A DNA stretch of 64,000 bases. Origin: Nymphaea colorata (taxonomy: Eukaryota; Streptophyta; Magnoliopsida; Nymphaeales; Nymphaeaceae). Shown one piece after another: positions 10,203 through 20,300 of this stretch. Location: assembly GCF_008831285.2 (NCBI RefSeq), contig NC_045139.1:6852204-6916203 (forward strand). The letters are read 5' to 3'. A program made the position numbers and the translations under genes. The notes below the pieces were generated by a model. The model was given only the letters and a program-made list of their open reading frames with translations. It ran no database searches and had not been told where the DNA came from. How positions within the stretch are numbered: the stretch's first letter is position 1; the number at the start of each line of letters is the position of its first letter.

Positions 10203-10452
10203 AGGGTGTTTGATAACTTTGAATCTCAGATCTGAGGCTGGTTGGAAATTCCTTTTAGGTGGGACAATAGAGTAAACAAACACTGGATTTCTGATCTATA
10301 AAAAAATAAGAATTTGAGATCCATAGTATGTGGTCAAAACCTCAGATTTGAGGTTCGATGGGGAGGAGTCTGACCTTAAATTCTTAGATCTGATATCGTC
10401 ATTAGTGTCAAATCACTTTTGATTTGAAATCCAAGGATATCAAACGCGCCCT
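10203..10452. mobile_element. Foldback MITE, class unresolved
   Basis: The left end AGGGTGTTTGATAAC is mirrored on the right by GGATATCAAACGCGCCCT. The interior carries inverted words (ATCTCAGATCTGAGG, CCTCAGATTTGAGG). Total length is about 250 bp. No convincing target duplication is visible. Confidence 0.6.
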
Positions 10453-11489
10453 TGGTTGTGGCTTGGAAATGAGTTGCAGCCTTGATTAGCCGGAATGTGG
10501 GGAGAGGAGAAATAGGTTTCTGGAGAGATAAATGGGATAGGAAATCTCTGATTGTGGATGCAACAGGGAAGATCTGAGAGCTTTTTTCAAAGGAGTATGA
10601 ATCACTCTGTAAAAAAAGTGTTTGCATAGCTGGGTAAAAGTAGCCTTTGGACATCTCTTTTTTTAGGATATTATATCGCTTATTTAGGGAGCAGAGGGAA
10701 AGCAACTACAATAGATGGTCAAAAACTCAGAGATGAAAACTGAGTTATTTCATGAGCTGGCAGAAGCTTCGAAGAGGCGGAAGCCCCTTCTTTTTTCTCA
10801 TGTCTTTGGGGTCTATGGCGGTTTCAAAATTTGGGTAATAAGTGGAACACCCATCAACTAGAGTGTCGAGCAACCACCACTTACAAAAATTAGTCTAATA
10901 ACCAAATTTTCACCGGCCCGCCTATAGAAAGGACTGGGTACCAAATCGTATATGATTAATGAAGATGAAAACTACTGCGGCAGGATGAACTGAAGTGGGC
11001 AGGTATAGACACATATTATTCTAACATTGCTGGATTAAAAAAATGGGTGGTATAGTAAGATATATATTATACTAATATTGGCAGACTAAAAGAAGTGCTT
11101 AAATTTGTGTTTCATTCATTCAACTGCTTCTCTTGTGGGTGGTTTCGGAGATTAAATTTAACATACTCAAAACCGAGCGACATCTAATCTGGTGCCCCTT
11201 CAAAAGTTGACTAAATATGTCCAATATTCTTTTTTTAACAGACTTTCTGCCTCCAGTTTTCATGTTCAAGAAAAATCTAGATGGCGATAGCGAATCAAAC
11301 CTCATCTCACACTCCTCGAATATTTTTGCCAGCTCGAGTTACCATATATGCTCATTATATAAAAATTGCTTAGTTCTGCCGGTTCTAATATTTTAATTTC
11401 ATTTATGTGAAAATTAAAATGTAATTCGGTGCGTTCATACTCTGAGTAATATTCTTGTTGTTCTCTTGAAGAGAATGGGGGCGATTGCA

Positions 11490-11640
11490 ATCAAGGTTGG
11501 AACCAGAAATTTTTTGTTGGGGGTCCAAATAGTATTTTCAAAATTTATATACGGCCTATCAATATATTTCTTTAAAATATTAAAATAACTATAAATTTTT
11601 TTTCCCAGAATATGAGGAGGCCATGGCCCCTGCCAGCCGG
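11490..11640 (-). repeat. Divergent inverted relative of the dispersed GGGCC repeat
   Basis: It begins GGTTGGAACCAGAAATTTTT with GGGGGTCC and ends AGGAGGCCATGGCCCCTGCC. It follows the same plan as the 63.6 kb copy but has diverged in the middle. A similar GCCATGGCCCAGCTAGCCCC end is seen near 5568. Confidence 0.45.
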
Positions 11641-12665
11641 TACATACTGATATATATAAGCTAAAATTTTGGTGTTTAGAATATTGGTTGGTCATTAAAA
11701 TCAGCTGCATAGATAATATATATGAGGTCAAATTTGGTTAACATTTCTTAAGACATTAAGATTTCAAGTAGCGCTCAAAGGCTATCACTAAGAGGCTCTT
11801 TGAGAACATTGCGTTTTTGGACTGCACGCTCTTAAAACTAATTAATGATTCATGAACACCGTTTTCTTGTTTCAAAAAATATATATATATATTTTCATAT
11901 TCAACAACGAACTATTAGACAAAATTTCAGTGATTCTTAAAACAAGAACATGGCATTCTAATCGGAACTGAACTCGTGATCTCCTTAAAACGATAAATCT
12001 TGTATTATTCTCAGTCAAAGAGAGTAATCATAAGTTCTCCCAAGTCTTGATACAGCTTTGAACCTCCATGTGAAGGGAGAATGAGGGGGGTAAGGAAACA
12101 GTTAAACAACAAGATGGAAGGTCGGGATTTGATATGGAGGTCTTCAACTTAAACAAATTTCATATTCTTCCAACTTGTTCAATGGCCCTTGTTTGTCACA
12201 TCCAAGAAATTCAAAATCCTGCATGTTGGGATGATGCGATCATCTGATGCAAGCTTGCAGGGCGATAGGCTCCCCTCCATTGAAATGCTTCGGTTACTAT
12301 TCGATGGCCAATTCAAGTGATACGATAAGAAAATCAGAACCTTACCAACAACTACATTATACAAAGATTTTTCTTGCTGAATCAATGGGTATCATTTTCT
12401 GATACAGATAATCAATTTGAACTGTTTCATATTCTGTACATGTTCATTCAAATCTTACACCAAGTGTCGTAACAGCCACATTCGATTCAAACCTCATGTG
12501 CTTACCTTCCTAACAGTTGCATTCCATGTTTGAAATCGTCATATTCGAGAGTTAAATACTCTTCATACTTCAAGGACGCACATCTTAAATCACAAGCATC
12601 TATGTGGAGGTCAATTTTTATTGATCCCCAGTTACCAACTTACTTTTTATATTAAGGTATGCCAT

Positions 12666-12673
12666 TATAAATA
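12666..12673 (+). promoter_or_regulatory. TATA box of arabinogalactan-peptide gene B
   Basis: TATAAATA lies about 20 bp upstream of the in-frame upstream ATG (12686) and 142 bp before the chosen start at 12815, the same spacing as in copies A and C. Confidence 0.6.
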
Positions 12674-12814
12674 TCTCTTGGAAGCATGAAAGTCTCTCCC
12701 AAGAGACAGAAACGAAGCCAACCAGTGAACCTTGGAGGTACAAGAAGTTCCTCACCCTCTTCTTGCTCTTCTTGGTTCATTGGGATCAGCTTCATCCTAA
12801 ACCGGTCTCCCCAG

Positions 12815-13042
12815 ATGGCTAAGGCTTCTTTTAGTGCTAAAGTCTTGGTGCTCATGGTGCTGTTTGGCTCATACTTGGCCTCTGCTCAAATGGACCATGC
12901 CCATGCCCCTGCTCTTGCCCAACCCCATTCCCATCCCCCTTCCTCCGTCCCCACAGGCGGCGCTGCTGCTCTCACCTCCTTTGCTCCTTATCCCGTCATG
13001 GCGCTCGTTCTTGCTTTGATGGGGCGCATTCTCCTTCATTGA
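12815..13042 (+). CDS. His-rich arabinogalactan peptide, copy B (75 aa)
   Basis: The signal peptide is MAKASFSAKVLVLMVLFGSY... with likely cleavage after ...YLASA. The mature start is QMDHAHAPALAQPHSHPP, with alternating His and Ala-Pro pairs, then SSVPTGGAAAL and a hydrophobic GPI-type tail ending LMGRILLH. Ala-Pro and Ser-Pro pairs are typical contexts for proline hydroxylation and arabinogalactan attachment. Compared with copies A and C the HEGHDH start is replaced by QMDHAH, and the Pro/His segment is longer than in C. As in A and C, the frame is open upstream to an ATG at 12686. No intron is seen. Confidence 0.75.
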   Translation: MAKASFSAKVLVLMVLFGSYLASAQMDHAHAPALAQPHSHPPSSVPTGGAAALTSFAPYPVMALVLALMGRILLH

Positions 13043-15420
13043 TTGATCCTGCATGAGAATTGTGATTTTCGATTTGGTGGTGCTCTCATTTGTGCTGAAG
13101 TTTGTTACTTCCAGTAACCTGTTCTGCATGTCTGCTTCAACTGCCTGTGTGGTTCTGGTCCCATTCTGTAGTTTAATTGTATTGATGAGCTTCCCTTGCA
13201 TGAATTAATAATGTGCTTGCACTTCTATTTTCGTTTCTATGCAGAATGATGATTCTGCAGTGACTTGTCTTTGTTAATAATACTCCTTAACTTTCGGCTC
13301 TCTGTCTCTCTACCATTTCTATGCATCTTATGACCCTTGTGCCGATGTATGTTGAAAAGTAGCGAGGTCTATAAATTATTCTTTCCCAGAATATGCTTAT
13401 GCGTATGAAATATGCTTTTCAGAGGCGAGGCTTATCACTTTTAGGCTTTGCCTTCTAATCTCCGAGATGAGGTTAAACAAGAAATAAGCGGTTAAATGAA
13501 AGAAATCCAAAGTTAATATATTGTGTTTTTGTTTCGCCACCAAAATTGAGCGTAACTTAATTTTATTAAAAGTTTCGTTTCATTCTTTAAGGTGGCGTTC
13601 CAAGCATCGACGTGTGGACCAGTTATATATACATTCTTTATTTTAAGTTAAATAATGTCTCATGATCTAATTAAGAATAAGCTCGTCAATCCCTGAAAGT
13701 AGCATGCATCATGCCTTAAAGCATCATCAACTGCATATATATAAGCTAAAAGTTTGGTGTTTATAATATTGTTGGGTATAAAAATCAGCTTCGTTGATCA
13801 TATATGTGAGGTTAAATTTGGTTAAAACTTCTTACGACATTGAGATTTCAAGTAGCGATCAAAAGGCTACCACTAAGAGGCTCTTTGGGAACACTGAGTT
13901 TTTGGACTGCACGCTCTTTAAAACAAATTAATGATTTATGAAGACCATGTTCTTGTTTCAGAAAACATTTAGTTATAGATGTTATTCTCATATTCAACAA
14001 TGAAGTACAAGACATAATCACACAATGCTTCTTAACACAAGAACTTGGCATTCGAGTAAGAACGCATGATCCGATTAAAACGATAAATCTTGTATTAAGT
14101 TGTTGGCGGTTGGTGTTCTATCCACATCCAGTTTTTCATGGATTTGGCTGATCTGAATCCAGTCCTTTTGCACAGTTTCTTTCTTGATATCAATAGAGCA
14201 TGGCTTTGGTTATCGTGTCACCAAAGTCAATTCGTACTTGTTGGACATTTAAAAAATAAAAGGGTAAGTTATACCAAGCCTCGTAAGAACAAAAACACTT
14301 AAATCAAAAAGATGGCGAGCGTTGGGATTTCTTCTGCAGGTCTTCAACTTGAACATTCTTCACATTCTGCTAATGACTTGTTCAAAGGTCCTTATTTGTA
14401 CAATTCAAGAAATTTAAAATCCTGCAAGTGTTTAAGATAATATGATGGAAGCCTGTCAGGAGATAGACTCCCCTCCATTTTCCGTTTTTTAACGTTCACT
14501 TCGGGAAACCAGCTTCATTATACCTTCAAGGGCACATGTGAGCCTATGATACATCTAGCTGTCATATTTGTTATGATTTCTAACTTAAAGAGGATAATAC
14601 ATCAAAACGTCTACATGAGGCTCCCCTCCATTTATTATCAAAGAATGAGGAGCTAATCATATAAACCTTTCATCAAATATTTGCATTAACCATCGTTCTT
14701 TTGTAACCCTTACCAGTCATATAAACATGGTGACTGGTGCCCGCAACTGCCCACATGAGTTTCTTAAAATTTCTTTATTTTTACATATACATTTTCAAAC
14801 ATTTATTTTTATATATATAAGTGTTCCACGAGATATGAGTATTTTTAAACGAGTGCTCCTCCAACCAATTTTTCTGACTCCGCCACTGCCCACCTTTGCT
14901 TTGCCGATTGTCACGTTGAGCCAGATTTGAGAGATGCAAGAGCATTTTAATGATGTGATTGAGTTTTACTCGCATTTGCTAAAGGACCAAGCAATGCTCA
15001 CATCCATGCATATCAATATCTCATTCGATGGCCAATTCAAGCGAACCAGATTAGTCAGATAGGATATGAAATTAGAACCTGATCTGCAATTGAATCACAC
15101 AAAGTTTTTTTTCTTGCTCGATGAATGGATATCATTTCCTGACACAAAGAATGAATTTGAAGTACAGTTTGAATTTTTGTACGGCAATTCAAATTTTACA
15201 CCAAGTGTCGTAACAGCTACATCAAGTCCAAAAGTCATGAGCTTACCTTCCTAGCAGTTGCATTGCGTGTTTGAAATGATCATATTCGGGAATTAAATAC
15301 TCTGAATACTTCAATGATGCACATCTTAGATCACAAGTAGCCTCCATATATATGGAGGCCAATTGTTAATGATCCCCATTTACCAACTTATTTATATCCC
15401 TAAGGTCAACGCAGCGGCAC

Positions 15421-15428
15421 CATAAATA
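15421..15428 (+). promoter_or_regulatory. Degenerate TATA box of arabinogalactan-peptide gene C
   Basis: CATAAATA occupies the position of the TATAAATA in unit B and TATAAAT in unit A. The first T is changed to C, which may weaken this copy's promoter. Confidence 0.5.
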
Positions 15429-15560
15429 TCCATTGGAAGCATGAAAGTCTCTGCCAAGAGACAGAAGGAAAGCCAACCAGTGATCCTTGGAGGTGCAAGA
15501 AGTTCTACACCCTCTTCTTGGTTCATTGGGCTCAGCTTCATCTTGAACAGATCTACCCAG

Positions 15561-15767
15561 ATGGCTCAGGCTTCTTGTCTTAGTGCTAAACTGTTGGTGC
15601 TCATGGTGTTGATTAGCTTGGCATGCTCATACTTGGTCTCTGCTCATGAGGGCCATGATCATGCCCCTGCCTCCACCGCCACAGGCGGCGCTGCTGCTCT
15701 GACCTCCTTTGCTCCTTATCCCGTCATAGCCCTCGTTCTTGCTTTCCTGGGGCACATTCTCGTTTGA
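15561..15767 (+). CDS. His-rich arabinogalactan peptide, copy C (68 aa)
   Basis: The signal peptide is MAQASCLSAKLLVLMVLISL... with likely cleavage after ...SYLVSA. The mature part is very short (HEGHDHAPASTATGG), followed by AAALTSFAPYP and a hydrophobic GPI-type tail (VIALVLAFLGHILV). It shares the signal peptide and HEGHDH start with copy A, but the GPI end (ALTSFAPYPV...LG.IL) with copy B. That mosaic pattern suggests gene conversion or stepwise duplication. After processing perhaps about 15 residues would remain, among the smallest AG-peptides. The upstream ATG at 15441 is in frame, as in the other copies. Confidence 0.72.
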   Translation: MAQASCLSAKLLVLMVLISLACSYLVSAHEGHDHAPASTATGGAAALTSFAPYPVIALVLAFLGHILV

Positions 15768-16023
15768 TTGATCCTGCATGAGAATTGTGATTTTCGATTT
15801 GGTGGTGCTCTCATTTGTTCTGAAGCTTGTTACTCCAAATAACTTGTTCTGGATGTTTGTCTCAACTGTTTGTGTAGTTCTGGTCCCATTCTGTGTTTAA
15901 TTGTATTGGTGAAACTTCTCTTCCATGAATTAATAATGGGCTTGTTTGCAAGATCTACACTTTATTTTCGTTTCCAAGTAGAACGATGATTCTGCAGTGA
16001 TTTGTCTTTGTTAATAATACTCC

Positions 16024-16026
<3 letters not shown>

Positions 16027-16057
<31 letters not shown>

Positions 16058-16079
16058 ATAATATATATATATATATATT
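16027..16079. repeat. (CT)n and (AT)n microsatellite
   Basis: A CT run (16027-16054) is followed by an AT-rich run. It sits where unit B has CCTTAACTTTCGGCTCTC, so it expanded after the duplication. Confidence 0.93.
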
Positions 16080-16871
16080 GCAGGTGTACGACTGACATGC
16101 ACGGGACCTATTATTTAACTTGAGACCCATTTTAGCAGTTATCAGCAAAACCGCCGCATAACAGAAATATCAGAAACGTAAAGGTCACTAATGGTATATA
16201 TAGGATATATACTCAACCTTTTGCAAATGTGAAAATTTTTCCATTAGCCTTAACATGTGTAGGCTGTGAAGCATAAATTGTGTGCAAGTTGATGACAACT
16301 TACTTGGTACAATCAATTTTCAAACAAACTGCTATGGTGTCATTGGTTGACCTAATTATAAAAATATTATGTTTTTTGATCTACCCAAAAATGATTGCAC
16401 CCAATTATTCTCAAGTCATATAGAATGTCAGCCATAGGTGGTAGGCAAGCTGGCAGAAGAGACAGTAAAAGGCGTCTAATTGAAGACAGCAGAGCAAGTC
16501 TCAACTATGTCCACGGGCAATATCAGGCCCGACCAGTGTAAAACATGATCTGTTCTAGGCTCCACAGAAGCAGTTCAATGTTCGAGCAGACAAGGAAACC
16601 ACACAATGCGTTGAGACTCGATGGCCCTCAGTTTTCAAACAAGCAGCTCTATGGAAACCTGCAATTTATGAGCCAATTTTTTTCACGGTTTGGCCCCGTT
16701 GAAGTTGGTCCTTGTTTTTCGGATTAAAGCATCAAAGGCTGCTTCTAACTCTGACTATTAGGCTCATCAAGGACGTGTATATCATACTCAGGTTCCATGT
16801 AAGCTGTACCAAGTCAGACCTCACAAGATCTGATGTAATCAAGTCAAGATTCAGGCCCAGACTCGCCTGGA

Positions 16872-17009
16872 TTTCCTGAAGCTGAATTTCAGCACAGCCC
16901 AATTTTTACATGTAAATGGATCAGATTCTTCTAGCGGATTTTTCCTGAATCTGAATTCCAGCACCGCCCAATTTTTATATGTAAATGGGTCAGATTCCTC
17001 TTGACCTTT
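16872..17009. repeat. 69 bp tandem duplication
   Basis: TTTCCTGAAGCTGAATTTCA at 16872 recurs as TTTCCTGAATCTGAATTCCA at 16941. Both are followed by GCCCAATTTTTAYATGTAAA and GTCAGATTC-type words. The period of 69 is a multiple of three, so a minus-strand frame (ESDPFTYKNWAVLEF twice) stays open through both copies. I treat that as coincidence. Confidence 0.9.
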
Positions 17010-17358
17010 AGGTACAGATTGGAACTCGTGGAAGACAGTGCAATCAGTGACGTCACCTCTCCCTTTCTTTTTCTCTTCAGCCAAAAGGAATGAAGCGTAG
17101 CTGAGAGGGCAGGGCCGCAGGAGGCACTCTTGTTTGATTTCCATGGTGCTACTCTCGATAGCATTGAGAGTTGGGTTGACGGGTACCATTCAGTGGCTTT
17201 GAGATGGGGTTGCTACAGCAGAGCAGATCATGAACTCATGGATTTGATCAAATAATTAACTTGGATTGACTAGCTGATCAAAATTTCAAGATACAGGAAA
17301 ACAAGAAAGATAAAACCCCCTCAAAAATATACAAAACAAAACAAAAGTGTTGATTGAT

Positions 17359-20300
17359 CTAGTACGAGAATTCATGGCCTCTTAAAGATATGTACTTCTT
17401 GATCCATATTGCCACATCCTCTGCGCAAGCCTGAGCTTGTGGCGATTTCAAAAGCATGTCCAAGGTGGCAAATTCATGAACTGCATCTTTGTACTCAAGA
17501 ACAGGCGCATCAATATTCACCTTTCTGAGCTCTTCAGAATATGCAATAGCGCGGTCCCTCATCCAATCGTGCTCTGCAACCACTGTGAGGGTTGGAGGCA
17601 TGAACTTGAGTGGCGGCTCCCTGCCAGGAATAAGCGGGTTTGCAGCAGGGTGATCCAAATTGAATTTATCCTCTGGCAAAAACAGCTTCCACGCCAATAT
17701 ACACATTGCTTTGTCATAGAAGTATGAGTTTGCCAACTTTATTTCTGAATGAGTGGGCACACTGCCGATGAAAAACGGGTACATCAAAACCTGAGCAACA
17801 ATCTTAATAGGCTCCAAAAGGTTTCCCGCCTCCACGGCCTTCCTAGCTACAAAATCTGCAATATTGGCACCACAGCTCACTCCCAGGAGAACACACCTGC
17901 ACATAATAGACAATAAATAATTAACCACTCGCCATTTAAGAAGACAGGAGATTAAAAGAATGATGAGGCTGCCATTTCTCGATGCACCATTCCAAATGCT
18001 ACATTGAGGGCAAAGAGGAGCTCCATCCACCTGGTAAGATGGTTGCATTAAGGCCTTTTGGTTGAAGAAGGTCAAGACACCCTTGGTGTGCCTCTGTTTG
18101 CATAATCTTATTTGTCTATCCCAGCTTGTCTACCAAAAAAAAAAAAAAAGAAGTGCTATTCTGAGGAGTGAGGTGCCTTTCTTTCTCTTTTTCTATATTT
18201 TGATGCATAGTCCCACGCCACATTGGTCATATTTTAACACTTAACAATGATGCTGGCATTACAAAGCTGTATAATTTGAACCGTGAAATACCCTCAAATG
18301 CCATTCGTTATAAAGGGGAAGAAAAAATCATTGGTTATCTTTGTTGTACTTCAAGTTGCAAAAATCAAACCATATTTCAACTAGAAACTAGTCTGATTAC
18401 AACCTCAAACCCCATTTAGTTTTGCATTCCTGAAATCACCTTTGGCTGACATGGTTGCAGAGAAAGGAACAAAATCGACAAACAGGGAGCACAAAGAAAA
18501 AGATGAAACAAGATATCATACAGCAAGCTGTTGGGAAACAATTTAGGTCAGAACCAGTGAACTTTCAAGTTGGAGATACGAAGTTGAGATGATAGTCCTA
18601 ATTATCATAAATTCAGACACAGACCTTGACTTGCTAAGTTCAATATAACAAGTGGACACAAATAACCAATGTAAGGAATACCTAGGTTGCACATGAAAGA
18701 GTACATAAGTGCACATGAAATATTGGTTGTTGATAACTTGATATTACTGAAAAAAAATCATCTAACAATGCAAACTCAAATATATGGCTTAAAGTACAGT
18801 TGTCGTTTCAAAAATGGATAAGTTATAGTATTTATCTTGTAGTGGAGAATACATTTTCATCACCTAAAAATAACAGATTTGGTGCATGCTCTACCCACTG
18901 TGGGGAATGAACTTATGCGTGGAAGCTTCTAGGAGAAGTGGTTTGGGATGTGCAGCCAGAATAAACCATCAGAATTTGACATCAAGCCTGGAAATCAATG
19001 TTCCTGATAATTTTCATGACTGGAAGGAAATGAACACATCCCATAGAGGTGAGCTCCAATGAATGTAGGAAGCTTCTAGTAAAAGTGGTTTGAGAATGGG
19101 CAGCTAGAATTCCAATTAGAATTTTGATGATAGGCCTGCAAAATCAATTTGCTCTGGTTTCTCTTCATCCCCTTATTGTTGATCGATCATGGCCAAGAAG
19201 AAAAAAGGCACCATCAAATCACATCACCATCCAACATTTGGGTTTAGATCAGATATTTAATTTATTAACTCGAGTTTGCATGCATATTTTGAAGCAATTG
19301 TTTAGTCAAGGGGAACTTAATATTTAATGAGAGACTATGTATTGAACTTGAATTCAGATTTTCACCTTGATGACATTGAATGCATCAAAGGTATAAAAGA
19401 ATCTAGTTTTAAAGGATGAGGACCTATCAAAAACCCAAACTGGAGAAAGACATTATTTATGAGCCCATAATAAATGATTTGTTGGGAAAAAATCAGTATA
19501 ATTGTTCTCTGCATATCAGAAATATAACCATGACAACCAAACTGGAGAAAGACAAGATTTATGAGCCCATAATAAATGATTTGTTGGGCAAAAAACCAGT
19601 ATAATTGTTCTCTGCATATCAGAAACATAACCATGACAAAAATTTTAGGAGATATTAATCCAATAGTGAATACAACTAATGCTAACTCGTCAGATGATTA
19701 AACATGACTGTATCTGAATATGTCAATGGACTTTATTTTCTTCTCTTAAGGATCACATTTCATTTAGTCAAAATTGCCCTAGTCTCCAAGGAGACATGCA
19801 AGCCAGAACAAAAAGACATCTAATTACTTTCATCATTTTTGTGGCATTCCATTAACACACAACTAATCCAAGCTTGACCTGCTGACCTGAGTATTGCCTA
19901 GTTGCTAGCTGGGAAAATGGTAATAATACCAGCTCCAAACACAGGTGAGAAAAACTGAACTGCTCATTCCATGCTTCTATAAAAGGAATTCATCCATTGA
20001 ACAGACTCTAAATCCAAGTTAAAACATGATCAGTCCCCTAGTGCCCCCAGTTGACTCCTTGCCACCTGTAGTTCGTAAAATTAAATTTTAATCATCTCTC
20101 CCCGTCGATTATTCACCATTTTCCTTGACATAAACAACTGAACAGTAGAATAATCAATAAGATAGGGGATTATCCATGTTTAAGTGGATAACTTAATTCC
20201 CTCCTAAATCGAATTCCGATATATGTGAGAACAAATGTTCCTTATGTGTTGCTAAAAAAAGGAACAAAATTATACTGCTTTAACGGACCTCACTTTCTAT

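Larger units (their letters stand above)
9445..11640. other. Gene-free spacer between units A and B
   Basis: It holds the 3' UTR of copy A, a MITE-like foldback (10203-10452) and an inverted relative of the dispersed GGGCC repeat (11490-11640). I see no coding frame with splice or family support. Confidence 0.5.
11650..13330 (+). repeat. Duplicated unit B of the arabinogalactan-peptide array
   Basis: It starts at the ATATATATAAGCTAAAA block and ends near the AATAATACTCCTTA block after the gene. Block order matches units A and C. The 3' flank from GATTGATCCTGCATGAGAAT to CTCATTTGT is almost identical to unit C, so B and C look more closely related to each other there than to A. Confidence 0.8.
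13480..16030 (+). repeat. Duplicated unit C of the arabinogalactan-peptide array
   Basis: It begins with the AAGTTAATATATTGTG / CACCAAAATTGAGCG region, which matches unit A near 6955-7000, and runs through the CATGCATCATGCC, AAGCTAAAAGTTTGG, GATTTCAAGTAGCGAT and TTTCCTGACAC blocks to the gene and its AATAATACTCCTTAT end. It follows unit B almost directly, making B and C adjacent tandem copies. Confidence 0.8.
15768..17358. other. Gene-free spacer between the array and the carboxylesterase
   Basis: It contains the 3' flank of copy C, a CT/AT microsatellite (16027-16079), and a 69 bp tandem duplication (16872-17009) near the 3' end of the esterase gene. The region after about 17200 probably includes the esterase 3' UTR. 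No further gene is seen. Confidence 0.5.

Noticed and set aside
12869-13201. 110-codon minus-strand frame over AG-peptide copy B
   Set aside because: It is antisense to the AG-peptide coding sequence and is a shadow of it.
16851-17189. 112-codon minus-strand frame with a repeated ESDPFT motif
   Set aside because: The repeat comes from a 69 bp tandem duplication that is a multiple of three; no start context, family or splice support.
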